Below, in pieces: positions 1 through 5,401 of a DNA stretch of 5,401 nt. A program made the translations under genes and the position numbers. Position 1 is the first letter of the stretch. Every line of letters begins with the position of its first letter. Below the pieces are notes generated by a model that worked only from the letters and a program-made list of their open reading frames with translations, did not search any database and was not told where the DNA came from. Source of the DNA: Firmicutes bacterium UBA5499 (GTDB lineage: Bacteria; Bacillota; DTU084); the NCBI GenBank assembly GCA_002426275.1, contig DIPB01000089.1, positions 8,423-13,823 on the forward strand, given 5' to 3'.

Positions 1-337
1 TGGGGTTGCTAGCCGCATTATGGTGCACGGAGATGAAGCGTTCCGCGCCCCAGCTGTTGGCTTTGGCTGTTCTGCTGGACAAGCTGGCATCCTGATTGGC
101 AGGACGGGTCATGAGCACTTTGGCGTTACCGCGAGTTTCCAGGTAATACTTCAGGCCTTCAGCTACCCGCCAGTTAGCGTCTGATTCCTTAAGCCCCGTG
201 GGCCCGACCGCGCCGGGATTATTGCCGCCGTGACCGGGATCGACGACGATCTTTCTGCCGGAGAGATCCTGGCTTGCCTGATTGGGGCTCACTGCGGACA
301 ACAACAGACAAATGCTTAACGCGATGAGATTGTTCAT
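1..337 (-). CDS. Exported N-acetylmuramoyl-L-alanine amidase (Amidase_3 family), N-terminal part
   Basis: This is a peptidoglycan hydrolase predicted to cut the amide bond between N-acetylmuramic acid and the L-alanine of the stem peptide, outside the cytoplasmic membrane. The first 112 residues are visible; the gene runs off the left edge. Residues 1-21 form a signal peptide with a short polar start, a hydrophobic core and a likely cleavage near A21. The catalytic domain begins almost at once, with the zinc-ligand motif DPGHGG (H36), a second ligand at E51 in GLKESD and a third at H105 in SVHHNA. These are the three zinc ligands known for Amidase_3/CwlD/AmiC enzymes. The catalytic glutamate expected near the C-terminus lies outside the window. 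No AMIN or LysM domain precedes the catalytic part. The ATG follows a GGAGG ribosome site by 5 bases. The gene starts 10 bases after the outer-membrane protein gene, so they form one operon. A role in spore cortex (CwlD-like) is possible but not shown; a general envelope or cell-separation role is equally likely. The family call is firm. Confidence 0.93.
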   Translation of the reverse strand, partial: MNNLIALSICLLLSAVSPNQASQDLSGRKIVVDPGHGGNNPGAVGPTGLKESDANWRVAEGLKYYLETRGNAKVLMTRPANQDASLSSRTAKANSWGAERFISVHHNAASNP

Positions 338-340
338 AAA

Positions 341-349
341 CTCCTCCTC
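341..349 (-). promoter_or_regulatory. Ribosome binding site of the amidase gene, overlapping the upstream stop codon
   Basis: Read on the minus strand this is GAGGAGGAG followed by TTT and the ATG start. The GGAGG core is 5 bases from the start codon. The site shares two bases with the TGA stop (350-348) of the outer-membrane protein gene, so ribosomes finishing that gene sit on this site. Translational coupling of the two genes is a reasonable inference. Confidence 0.8.
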
Positions 350-1454
350 AGAATGAAATTTCCCAGCCTGCCTTGAGCCTGGCAGCCTTGGATTCTGCCT
401 TCAGGAAATCCAAGGCGAGAGAAAATTCTCCGCCGCTCTGGGGCAGATATAAGGCAGCGCCGAGGTTTTGCTGCCATGCGTCTTCCACCTTCCGAGCGGC
501 TCCGTGAAGTTCCAGCACGACGTTTCCCAACCGCCTGCCCCAGGATGCCGCAAGGCCGCCGGAACCTGTGGTAAAAGGCAGCGCCTGCTGGGAGAGCAGC
601 TGGTCTGGCGCTTGACCGCTGAGCGATGACAAAATAGGAGCGAATTTTGGATCCGCCATGGCCACGGCCAAGGAAAAGGCGGAGCTTTTCCACTGCCAGT
701 TGCCGGAGAGCATAAAGGCCGGAGCAGCTTTGCCGTCGCCTTGCCAGACGGCAGCCTCGCCTGAGATGACGCCGCCTAAAGCGCCGAAGGACGCCTTTCC
801 GCCCAAAGCCCGGGCAGAGCCAAATTCGTCGGGCACTGCAAGCAGATTCCAAGCCAGGTTTTCCCGCCGCCCGGACAGAGAGAGGCTGAAGAGCGTATCC
901 GTCTCCACCACGTAATCCGTGCCTGGCCAATACAGGGAACTGAGTTGGAACGCGCCCGCCCCCACTGTTATCCCTCCTAGAGGCAAGCCGCCTTCCAAAC
1001 CTTCCAAGGCAATGGGCGCTCCTCCCAGGAGACTATTGTCCCATGTGGGCTGGAGCCTGCCTGCCCGGACATGCCATTTTTCTTTGGCATAGCTGCCAAA
1101 GGCCTGATGGATGAGGAAAGGGCCGAAGGTGCTTTGTCTGCCCCAGCTTCCGTCCGAGGCATAGCCCACTCCCCAGTTGCCGGAATCCATCAGTTCGAGG
1201 TTGAAACCAGAGCTGGCTGATGGCTCCCAGGCTAAAGCCAGATTCAGCTTCTGGTTCCAGCCGGGTTTTGTCACCCGCGGCAGTTTCTCCACGCCCGGAG
1301 GGTTCTCTTCCTGGGCGGGAGCCGTGAGCTTTCCGCCCCAGATTTCGCCGTCCAGCTGCCACAGACCGTGCACCGTAAGCTCGGAAGCCTGCGCCTCCAC
1401 AGAAAGCAAGGTGAGTACGAAGATTGCTGCCAAGTAAAGTCGCGTTTTCTGCAA
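348..1454 (-). CDS. Predicted outer-membrane beta-barrel protein, family not recognised
   Basis: This is a 368-residue exported protein whose family I do not recognise. Residues 1-23 are a signal peptide with basic residues at 3 and 5, a hydrophobic stretch 7-18 and a likely cut after AQA (A23|S24). The mature part has no long hydrophobic helix. It is rich in Gly, Ala, Ser, Leu and Trp with short alternating polar/hydrophobic stretches, for example around 68-76, 257-265, 311-319 and 343-350, as expected of membrane beta strands. The last strand ends in KAGWEISF: hydrophobic residues at L360, A362, W364, I366 and F368 alternate, G363 sits at the conserved position, and Phe is the very last residue. 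This is the known recognition signal for BamA-type assembly. It could therefore be a porin-like or structural outer-membrane protein; the substrate is unknown. The start is TTG, chosen because a near-perfect Shine-Dalgarno lies 6 bases upstream and no ATG is nearby. It is the first gene of an operon with the amidase. Overlapping reading frames here look like shadows. Confidence 0.75.
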   Translation of the reverse strand: MQKTRLYLAAIFVLTLLSVEAQASELTVHGLWQLDGEIWGGKLTAPAQEENPPGVEKLPRVTKPGWNQKLNLALAWEPSASSGFNLELMDSGNWGVGYASDGSWGRQSTFGPFLIHQAFGSYAKEKWHVRAGRLQPTWDNSLLGGAPIALEGLEGGLPLGGITVGAGAFQLSSLYWPGTDYVVETDTLFSLSLSGRRENLAWNLLAVPDEFGSARALGGKASFGALGGVISGEAAVWQGDGKAAPAFMLSGNWQWKSSAFSLAVAMADPKFAPILSSLSGQAPDQLLSQQALPFTTGSGGLAASWGRRLGNVVLELHGAARKVEDAWQQNLGAALYLPQSGGEFSLALDFLKAESKAARLKAGWEISF

Positions 1455-1460
1455 GATCTA

Positions 1461-1469
1461 ACCTCCTTT
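1461..1469 (-). promoter_or_regulatory. Near-perfect Shine-Dalgarno for the TTG start of the outer-membrane protein gene
   Basis: Read on the minus strand the site is AAAGGAGGT, matching the complement of the 16S rRNA 3' end almost completely. It stands 6 bases before the TTG codon at 1454-1452. It fixes the start of the gene and suggests strong translation despite the weak start codon. Confidence 0.85.
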
Positions 1470-1557
1470 CCGCCGGCGTCAGCATTGTTTCTTCCTGCCA
1501 AAGGTGGAGAAATAAGGCTGACATAGAAATATTCTCTTCCTTCCAGCTTTCTCCCTT

Positions 1558-1574
1558 TGGGAATGGATGGGAAT
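1558..1574 (+). repeat. Direct repeat pair TGGGAAT with 10-base pitch
   Basis: TGGGAAT occurs at 1558-1564 and again at 1568-1574, start to start 10 bases, so both copies face the same side of the helix. The second copy runs into the -35 part of the forward candidate promoter and the -10 of the reverse one. The first copy overlaps a small inverted repeat, TCCC-ttt-GGGA at 1552-1562. Such an arrangement could be an operator, but two heptamers can also recur by chance. Confidence 0.4.
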
Positions 1575-1600
1575 CATATTGCGGCGCCAGTTAGTTAATA
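1571..1600 (+). promoter_or_regulatory. Possible sigma-G-like promoter for the germination operon
   Basis: GAATC at 1571-1575 is followed after 18 bases by GTTAATA at 1594-1600. The known sigma-G pattern of Bacillus is roughly GHATR, 18 bases, CATnnTA. The match is 4 of 5 in the first box and 3 of 5 fixed positions in the second, with exact spacing. Germinant receptor operons are typically transcribed in the forespore by sigma-G, and this site lies 30 bases before the TTG start of the first ger gene. The match is partial and the region is AT-rich, so this is a candidate only. Confidence 0.3.
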
Positions 1601-1601
1601 A
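1573..1601 (-). promoter_or_regulatory. Possible sigma-A-type promoter for the outer-membrane protein/amidase operon
   Basis: On the minus strand TATGAT (1578-1573) is a 5 of 6 match to the vegetative -10 box. Seventeen bases upstream lies TTATTA (1601-1596), only a 3 of 6 match to the -35 box. Transcription from here would give a leader of about 110 bases before the TTG start. The site overlaps the candidate forward promoter, so both could not be occupied at once. The weak -35 keeps this tentative. Confidence 0.25.
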
Positions 1602-1617
1602 TAGGTGAAAGCGGCTT

Positions 1618-1625
1618 AGGGGGGA
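1618..1625 (+). promoter_or_regulatory. G-rich ribosome binding site of the gerA-type gene
   Basis: AGGGGGGA lies 5 bases before the TTG at 1631. It is a G-run variant of the usual AGGAGG. The frame is closed by a TAG at 1592-1594, and between that stop and this site I see no ATG, GTG or TTG in frame, so TTG 1631 is the first usable start. Confidence 0.65.
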
Positions 1626-1630
1626 TTGAC

Positions 1631-3253
1631 TTGCGCCTGCCTTTTCTGGGGAAAAAAAAGAAAACTCGGGTTTCACCTTTGGATTTGGCGCAACAAGGCA
1701 AACAGAGGATTAAGTTTACCGCCTCGGCCCAAGAAAATGCCCAAAGGCTTCGCCGGCTGGCGGGGATTAATAATTATGATTTTAAACAGCGCCAATTGGT
1801 TATTTCTACTGAGCCGTCCGTTGCGGCCCAACTGTGTTTTATGGAGACTATGGTAGATTCCACATTGTTCGGCAGGCAGATTCTGCAGCCGCTTTTGCAG
1901 AGGGAAAGGCGTATCCCGTTGGCAGAGCTGCCGGGGGATTCGCTCTGTCAAAAGATCGGAGAAAATCTGATTCTATCCGGCAAAATCAAGGAGCTTGAAT
2001 ACGAGGATGAGGCAGTCAGCGCGCTGCTCTACGGCGGCGCGATTTTATTCTTGGAAGGTTCGCGGCGGGCGCTGGCCATAGGGATGAAAATGGTCCCGGA
2101 GCGGCCGATGCTGGAGCCGCAAACAGAGGCGGCAAGGCGCGGACCTCATCAAGGCTTCACAGAGTGCATCTCATCTAACGTGGCGCTGCTGCGCATGAGG
2201 ATGAAAACCGGCACGCTGCGCTTGGATTCGTTTCGGATCGGCCGCATCTCCAAAACAGACGGCGCCGTCATTTACCTGGATGGGATCGCCAATCCGGCTT
2301 TGGTTGGGGAGGTCAAAGAAAGAATTCAGAGTCTCGACGTGGATCTGGTCGAAGATAACAGCATTTTGGAGCTTTTAATTCAAGATCATCCCATGACGAT
2401 CTTTCCCACCACCTTCTTCACGGAAAGGCCGGATTTGGTCTCCAGCGCTTTGGGGGAGGGAAGAGTTGGCATTCTGATGGAAAACTCCCCAAGCTGTCTC
2501 ATCGTTCCGGTCAATTTTTTTGATTTTTTCAAGACTGCGGAAGACAATTATCTCAGATGGCCGTTTACCTCATTCATCAGGCTCGCCCGTCTGGCGGCGG
2601 GCATCGTTTCCCTCTGGGCGCCTGCCGTCTATGTCGCCATTACCACCTTTCATCAGGAAATGCTCCCTACGCCCTTGGCCCTGAACATTGCGGCTGCCAG
2701 GGCAAATGTTCCCTTTCCGGCGTTTGTGGAAGTTTTCATCATGGAATTGATTTTAGAGCTGATTTTAGAATCCGGAGTGCGGCTGCCGGCGCCTGAAGGG
2801 CAAACCATCGGCATTGTGGGCGCTATTGTGCTGGGAGAGGCGGCGGTTACGGCGCAGCTGGTCAGCCCGCTTTTGGTGATCGTGGTGGCAGTTTCTTCCA
2901 TCGCTTCCTTCGTGGTCCCGTTATTTGTCGTGGAGCGGGGGGTGAGATTGCTGCGCTTTCCCATCATGATTCTGGGAGCCAGCATGGGGCTGTATGGAAT
3001 CATGGCTGGAATGGCGGCGGTCGTGGCTGTGCAGTGCGCTCTCACCTCCTTTGGGCAGCCATATATGATCCCGGTGGCGCCGTTTGATCCTGAAGCGTTG
3101 AAAGATCTCATCGTCCGCATGCCGCCCTGGAAAAGCGACATGCGGCCTAAGTGGCTGCACACAGGCAATAAAAGACGGCAAGGTCAAATAGTGCGTGATT
3201 GGAGCATGGACGGCGAAAATAAAGACGGAGAGGTGGATCTATCAGGGGAATGA
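1631..3253 (+). CDS. gerAA: Spore germinant receptor subunit A (GerA family membrane protein)
   Basis: This is the A subunit of a nutrient germinant receptor in the inner membrane of the spore; family members are reported to assemble into an ion-conducting channel that opens on germinant sensing. It has 540 residues, a normal length for the family. Residues 1-30 are basic (GKKKKT at 7-12). A soluble N-terminal domain spans about 31-310, with family motifs RGPHQGFTE (171-179), IGRISKT (203-209) and TERPDLV (264-270). The membrane part spans about 311-475, with a first helix near 317-340, then LPTPLALNIAAAR (345-357), VPFPAFVE (360-367), SGVRLP (381-386) and TIGIVGAIVLGEAAV (392-406), followed by hydrophobic segments at about 412-436 and 443-473. 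A basic cytoplasmic tail follows (RPKW at 505-508). TTG is the start, set by AGGGGGGA. The stop overlaps the next start (ATGA). The symbol denotes the family; which receptor subtype (GerA, GerK and so on) or ligand cannot be told. Two departures from the usual family residues as I recall them are GEAAV for GQAAV and ENSP for DGSP. Confidence 0.96.
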   Translation: MRLPFLGKKKKTRVSPLDLAQQGKQRIKFTASAQENAQRLRRLAGINNYDFKQRQLVISTEPSVAAQLCFMETMVDSTLFGRQILQPLLQRERRIPLAELPGDSLCQKIGENLILSGKIKELEYEDEAVSALLYGGAILFLEGSRRALAIGMKMVPERPMLEPQTEAARRGPHQGFTECISSNVALLRMRMKTGTLRLDSFRIGRISKTDGAVIYLDGIANPALVGEVKERIQSLDVDLVEDNSILELLIQDHPMTIFPTTFFTERPDLVSSALGEGRVGILMENSPSCLIVPVNFFDFFKTAEDNYLRWPFTSFIRLARLAAGIVSLWAPAVYVAITTFHQEMLPTPLALNIAAARANVPFPAFVEVFIMELILELILESGVRLPAPEGQTIGIVGAIVLGEAAVTAQLVSPLLVIVVAVSSIASFVVPLFVVERGVRLLRFPIMILGASMGLYGIMAGMAAVVAVQCALTSFGQPYMIPVAPFDPEALKDLIVRMPPWKSDMRPKWLHTGNKRRQGQIVRDWSMDGENKDGEVDLSGE

Positions 3254-4338
3254 AGGTTCTGGAAAAAATAGATCAAGGCCAGTTGACGCTGCTTTTGCTG
3301 TACACCATTCCCGCCACCATCCAGCTGACTTTGCCCAGAGTGCTGACCAAAATCGCCCAGGAAGCGAGCTGGCTCTCCGCCGGCTTAGGCTCCGTTTTAG
3401 GCTTTCTGGTCCTCGCCATTGCCACTTTGGTGGCGTTGAGGCTGCCTCCGGGTCCCTTGCCGGTCGCCCTTGAGGCTTTGTTGGGAAAGTTTTGGGGTAA
3501 AGCCGTGTGCCTGGTTTTCGCCGTGGGGCTCTTCGCTTACGTGCCCTGGCTGCTGAGGATTTTCGGCTCGGCTACAGTCGTGGGCATGATGCCCTACACC
3601 CCCCTCAGCGTCCTGCTGCTTGTTTTCAGCCTCAATGTGTTTTTGCTGGCTTCCTTTGGCCTGGAAGCCATCGCCCGCTCAGCCCAGGCGTTTTTTTTCC
3701 CGCTGCTGATCATCTTTTTAACGGTCGTCGTCGGGTCCTTGCCGCTGCTGAGCCTGCAAAGGCTTAAACCTTTGCTGGGCGCCGGCTTTTGGCCGATTTT
3801 CAGAGGAGCCGAGGCTGTCACTCATTATTTTGGCGAAGGGGTAATCGTTTTAGCTTTAGTTCCCGCGCTTCAGGGGAAAAAGGGGACCTGGAAGAGCGTT
3901 ATCGTGGCTTCGGCATTAGTCGGCCTGATTTTCACCAGCGTCACCCTGATGGCTGTGGGTTCATTCGGCGCGGTCTGGACGGCCTCTGTGCCCTTCCCCG
4001 TCTTGATGCTGGCCAGAAATGTGGCTTTTGGCAGATTCATCCATCGCTTTGAGCCGTTTTTCATGGCCGTATGGTATTTATCTGTCTATGTCAAGACCAG
4101 CCTGTTGGTATTTTTGACTGCTAAACTCCTGGCCGCAGTTTTCGACAAAGATAACGCTAAGCTCATTGTGGGAATACTGCTTTCGCTCTCCTTTCCTTTG
4201 GCTTTGATCCCAGAGGATATGCTGACTGTGTTTCAATACGTTTTGGCCTTCGGCAAATATTTGGGTTTGTTTTTGGGGTTCGGTTTGCCTCTGGTCTTGC
4301 TGCCGTTTACTTTCAAGAAGCGGGGTGAGCGAAAATGA
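3250..4338 (+). CDS. gerAB: Spore germinant receptor subunit B (GerAB-type permease-like protein)
   Basis: This is the B subunit of the receptor, an integral membrane protein of the amino acid/polyamine/organocation transporter superfamily (spore permease family), thought to bind the germinant. It has 362 residues, normal for the family. I count about ten hydrophobic segments: roughly 11-30, 42-63, 84-105, 115-137, 146-166, 186-207, 214-238, 268-296, 304-323 and 330-353. Family marks are the early IDQGQ (7-11), the ASWLS patch (39-43) before helix 2, and FIHRFEPFFMAVW (263-275), which corresponds to the conserved R-x-E-x(6)-W region before helix 8. It ends in a basic tail, KKRGERK. The ATG overlaps the stop of the A gene by 4 bases (ATGA). 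The closest purine-rich stretch, AGGGG at 3244-3248, sits too near the start to be ideal, so coupling to translation of the A gene is likely. A run of eight T at 3691-3698 codes for AFFFP and leaves the frame intact. The ligand cannot be read from the sequence. Confidence 0.95.
   Translation: MKVLEKIDQGQLTLLLLYTIPATIQLTLPRVLTKIAQEASWLSAGLGSVLGFLVLAIATLVALRLPPGPLPVALEALLGKFWGKAVCLVFAVGLFAYVPWLLRIFGSATVVGMMPYTPLSVLLLVFSLNVFLLASFGLEAIARSAQAFFFPLLIIFLTVVVGSLPLLSLQRLKPLLGAGFWPIFRGAEAVTHYFGEGVIVLALVPALQGKKGTWKSVIVASALVGLIFTSVTLMAVGSFGAVWTASVPFPVLMLARNVAFGRFIHRFEPFFMAVWYLSVYVKTSLLVFLTAKLLAAVFDKDNAKLIVGILLSLSFPLALIPEDMLTVFQYVLAFGKYLGLFLGFGLPLVLLPFTFKKRGERK
4322..4328 (+). promoter_or_regulatory. Ribosome binding site of the gerC-type gene, inside the end of the gerB-type gene
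   Basis: GGGGTGA stands 6 bases before the ATG at 4335 and lies within the last codons of the B gene. It supports the ATG at 4335 over the GTG at 4325, which is in a different frame that closes at 4594. Confidence 0.6.
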
Positions 4339-5401
4339 AAAAAGCGCCGCTTTTGCCGTTATTGTTTTGCGCGCTTCTGCTGAGCGGCTGCTGGGACAGG
4401 CGGGAAATAGAGGAACTGAAATTCATCACAGTCATGGGCGTAGATCGAGTCCCAGGGAACAAAGTTTTGCTCAGCTTTCAGGTGATCAACACGGATCAGT
4501 TGACCTCATCGCAAAGACAAGGCTCCTCTGCCGGCGGAGAACTGTATTATCTGGTCACGGTCCGCGGCCGCAATCTGTACGAGGCTTTTCATAATTATTT
4601 CACCAGAAAGCACGGACGGAGAGGAATTTTCAGCCATCTGCAGGCAGTCATGATCGGCGAGGAGTTTGCCAGGCACGGAATGCCGGAATATTTGGACTGG
4701 CTCACCCGAGACCGGGAGATCAGCGTTGGCACGGAGGCCTTTTTGGTTAAAGGGCAGGCCTATGAGCTGATGAAGATCAAGCCTCCCCAGGAGAGACTGT
4801 CCGGCTCTTATTTGGAAGGCTTGGCGGAGCGGACGGCTGACGTGGGGCTGGCGCCCAATGTGGATATTCCGCAAATGATGATTCTCTTCACAACTCCGGG
4901 ACGCGACGCGCTGCTGCCGCGTCTGGAAAAAGCCAAATTAGACGTCAAAGGCGATGAAAAGAAAAATGAAACGCTGCAGCTGAATGGCGCGGGGGTATTT
5001 CGCGGCGGCAACCTGTGCGGCTGGCTTTCCACCCAGCAGACCCGGGGCTATTTGTGGCTCAAAGAGGAGTTCCGGGATCCCATGGCGGTGGTTGTGCCCA
5101 ACGAGGGAAGACGCGTCTCTGTGGACGTTCATGGCGTGACCGCTGAAATCAAGCCGCGCGTTAGCGGAAACAAGGTCAGCATTTCCGTGGAGGTATCTGC
5201 CAGCGGAGAAATATTGGAAGTCTTCGGACCGGGTCAGAAGGTGGATGAAGCTTTCTTTCTGAAAGTGGGCGGCCTTTTGGCGCAAGAGATCAAAAAAGAA
5301 ATAACCGACACCATCGCGATTGCCCAGAATTTGGGCAGCGACTTTATCGGCTTTGGAGAGCTTGTGCGAGGAACCGTCTCCGCTGAGCAATGGAAGGCGA
5401 T
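4335..5401 (+). CDS. gerAC: Spore germinant receptor subunit C (Ger(x)C lipoprotein), nearly complete, 3' end missing
   Basis: This is the C subunit of the receptor, a lipoprotein anchored on the outer face of the spore inner membrane. The first 355 residues are visible with no stop before the window edge; family members are usually about 370-400 residues, so perhaps 20-45 are missing. Residues 1-18 are a lipoprotein signal peptide with lipobox LSGC, and C19 is the lipidated residue. It is followed directly by WDRREIEEL, the characteristic C-W-D-x-R-E start of mature Ger(x)C proteins. The N-terminal domain covers about 20-200, including FITVMGVD (30-37) and RRGIFSHLQAVMIGEEFA (95-112). The C-terminal domain starts near 215 with NGAGVFRGGNLCGWLS (217-232) and RGYLWLKEE (237-245), and reaches GSDFIGFGE (334-342). 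The ATG overlaps the stop of the B gene by 4 bases (ATGA), completing the A-B-C order. Recognition is firm; the symbol denotes the family, not a particular receptor. Confidence 0.95.
   Translation, partial: MKKAPLLPLLFCALLLSGCWDRREIEELKFITVMGVDRVPGNKVLLSFQVINTDQLTSSQRQGSSAGGELYYLVTVRGRNLYEAFHNYFTRKHGRRGIFSHLQAVMIGEEFARHGMPEYLDWLTRDREISVGTEAFLVKGQAYELMKIKPPQERLSGSYLEGLAERTADVGLAPNVDIPQMMILFTTPGRDALLPRLEKAKLDVKGDEKKNETLQLNGAGVFRGGNLCGWLSTQQTRGYLWLKEEFRDPMAVVVPNEGRRVSVDVHGVTAEIKPRVSGNKVSISVEVSASGEILEVFGPGQKVDEAFFLKVGGLLAQEIKKEITDTIAIAQNLGSDFIGFGELVRGTVSAEQWKA

Noticed and set aside
334..930. A 198-codon open frame on the minus strand inside the outer-membrane protein gene
   Set aside because: It overlaps the better supported 348-1454 frame, which has a signal peptide, a strong ribosome site and a barrel end signal. 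The shadow protein is Arg- and Gly-rich with no recognisable motif.
1471..1478. The palindrome CGCCGGCG just upstream of the outer-membrane protein ribosome site
   Set aside because: It is a single short GC palindrome with no loop or following T-run, so it is neither a terminator nor a convincing operator.
1482..1505. TTGGCAGG followed by AATGCT on the minus strand, resembling a sigma-54 promoter
   Set aside because: The GG and GC elements are 16 bases apart instead of the required 12, so the spacing does not fit.
2744..2770. An apparent 12-base tandem repeat coding ELILELILE in the gerA-type gene
   Set aside because: The spacing between VPFPAFVE and SGVRLP is as in the family, so there is no inserted repeat unit; the likeness follows from the heptad-like E-L-I-L codons.
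2653..3168. A 171-codon open frame antisense to the gerA-type gene
   Set aside because: It lies opposite the conserved membrane domain and has a Thr/Ser/Met-rich composition typical of the complement of hydrophobic codons; no ribosome site or family motif was seen.
4325..4594. A GTG-started 89-codon frame at the gerB/gerC junction
   Set aside because: It is out of frame with the gerC-type gene, whose lipobox and family motifs start from the ATG at 4335.
4938..5390. A 150-codon open frame antisense to the gerC-type gene
   Set aside because: It is opposite a clearly conserved Ger(x)C C-terminal domain and shows no motif of its own.

Overview
The window reads as a piece of chromosome from an endospore-forming Firmicute with an outer membrane, most likely a Negativicute of the Sporomusa/Pelosinus type. 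Two observations point there. First, a three-gene nutrient germinant receptor operon (GerA-GerB-GerC types) fills the right-hand two thirds, and such operons are known from endospore formers. Second, a secreted 368-residue protein on the left ends in a textbook outer-membrane beta-barrel signal (K-x-G-x-x-I-x-F at the extreme C-terminus), which makes sense only in a diderm cell. Shine-Dalgarno sites are strong and Firmicute-like, two of the five genes start with TTG, and the base composition looks moderately GC-rich. The genus is an inference.

Layout, left to right. The minus strand carries a two-gene unit read leftwards. It starts at 1454 with the predicted outer-membrane beta-barrel protein (348-1454), followed after 10 bases by an exported zinc-dependent N-acetylmuramoyl-L-alanine amidase (337 down to the window edge, C-terminal part missing). 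A 176-base divergent intergenic region (1455-1630) separates this unit from the germination operon. It holds a possible forward sporulation-type promoter, a possible reverse vegetative promoter that overlaps it, and a pair of TGGGAAT direct repeats one helical turn apart. The plus strand then carries gerA-type (1631-3253), gerB-type (3250-4338) and gerC-type (4335 to the window edge) genes. Each joins the next through a 4-base ATGA stop/start overlap.

How the genes work together. In established models the A, B and C proteins form one receptor complex in the inner membrane of the dormant spore. The B subunit is a transporter-like protein implicated in germinant recognition, the A subunit is a large membrane protein reported to assemble into a channel, and the C subunit is a lipoprotein on the outer face of that membrane. 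The tight overlaps fit co-translation of the subunits. The left-hand pair looks like an envelope module, an outer-membrane protein with a peptidoglycan amidase. Whether its position next to the germination genes has functional meaning is open. No RNA gene, mobile element, CRISPR array or intrinsic terminator was seen, and I did not find a clearly novel system. The least familiar gene is the beta-barrel protein.
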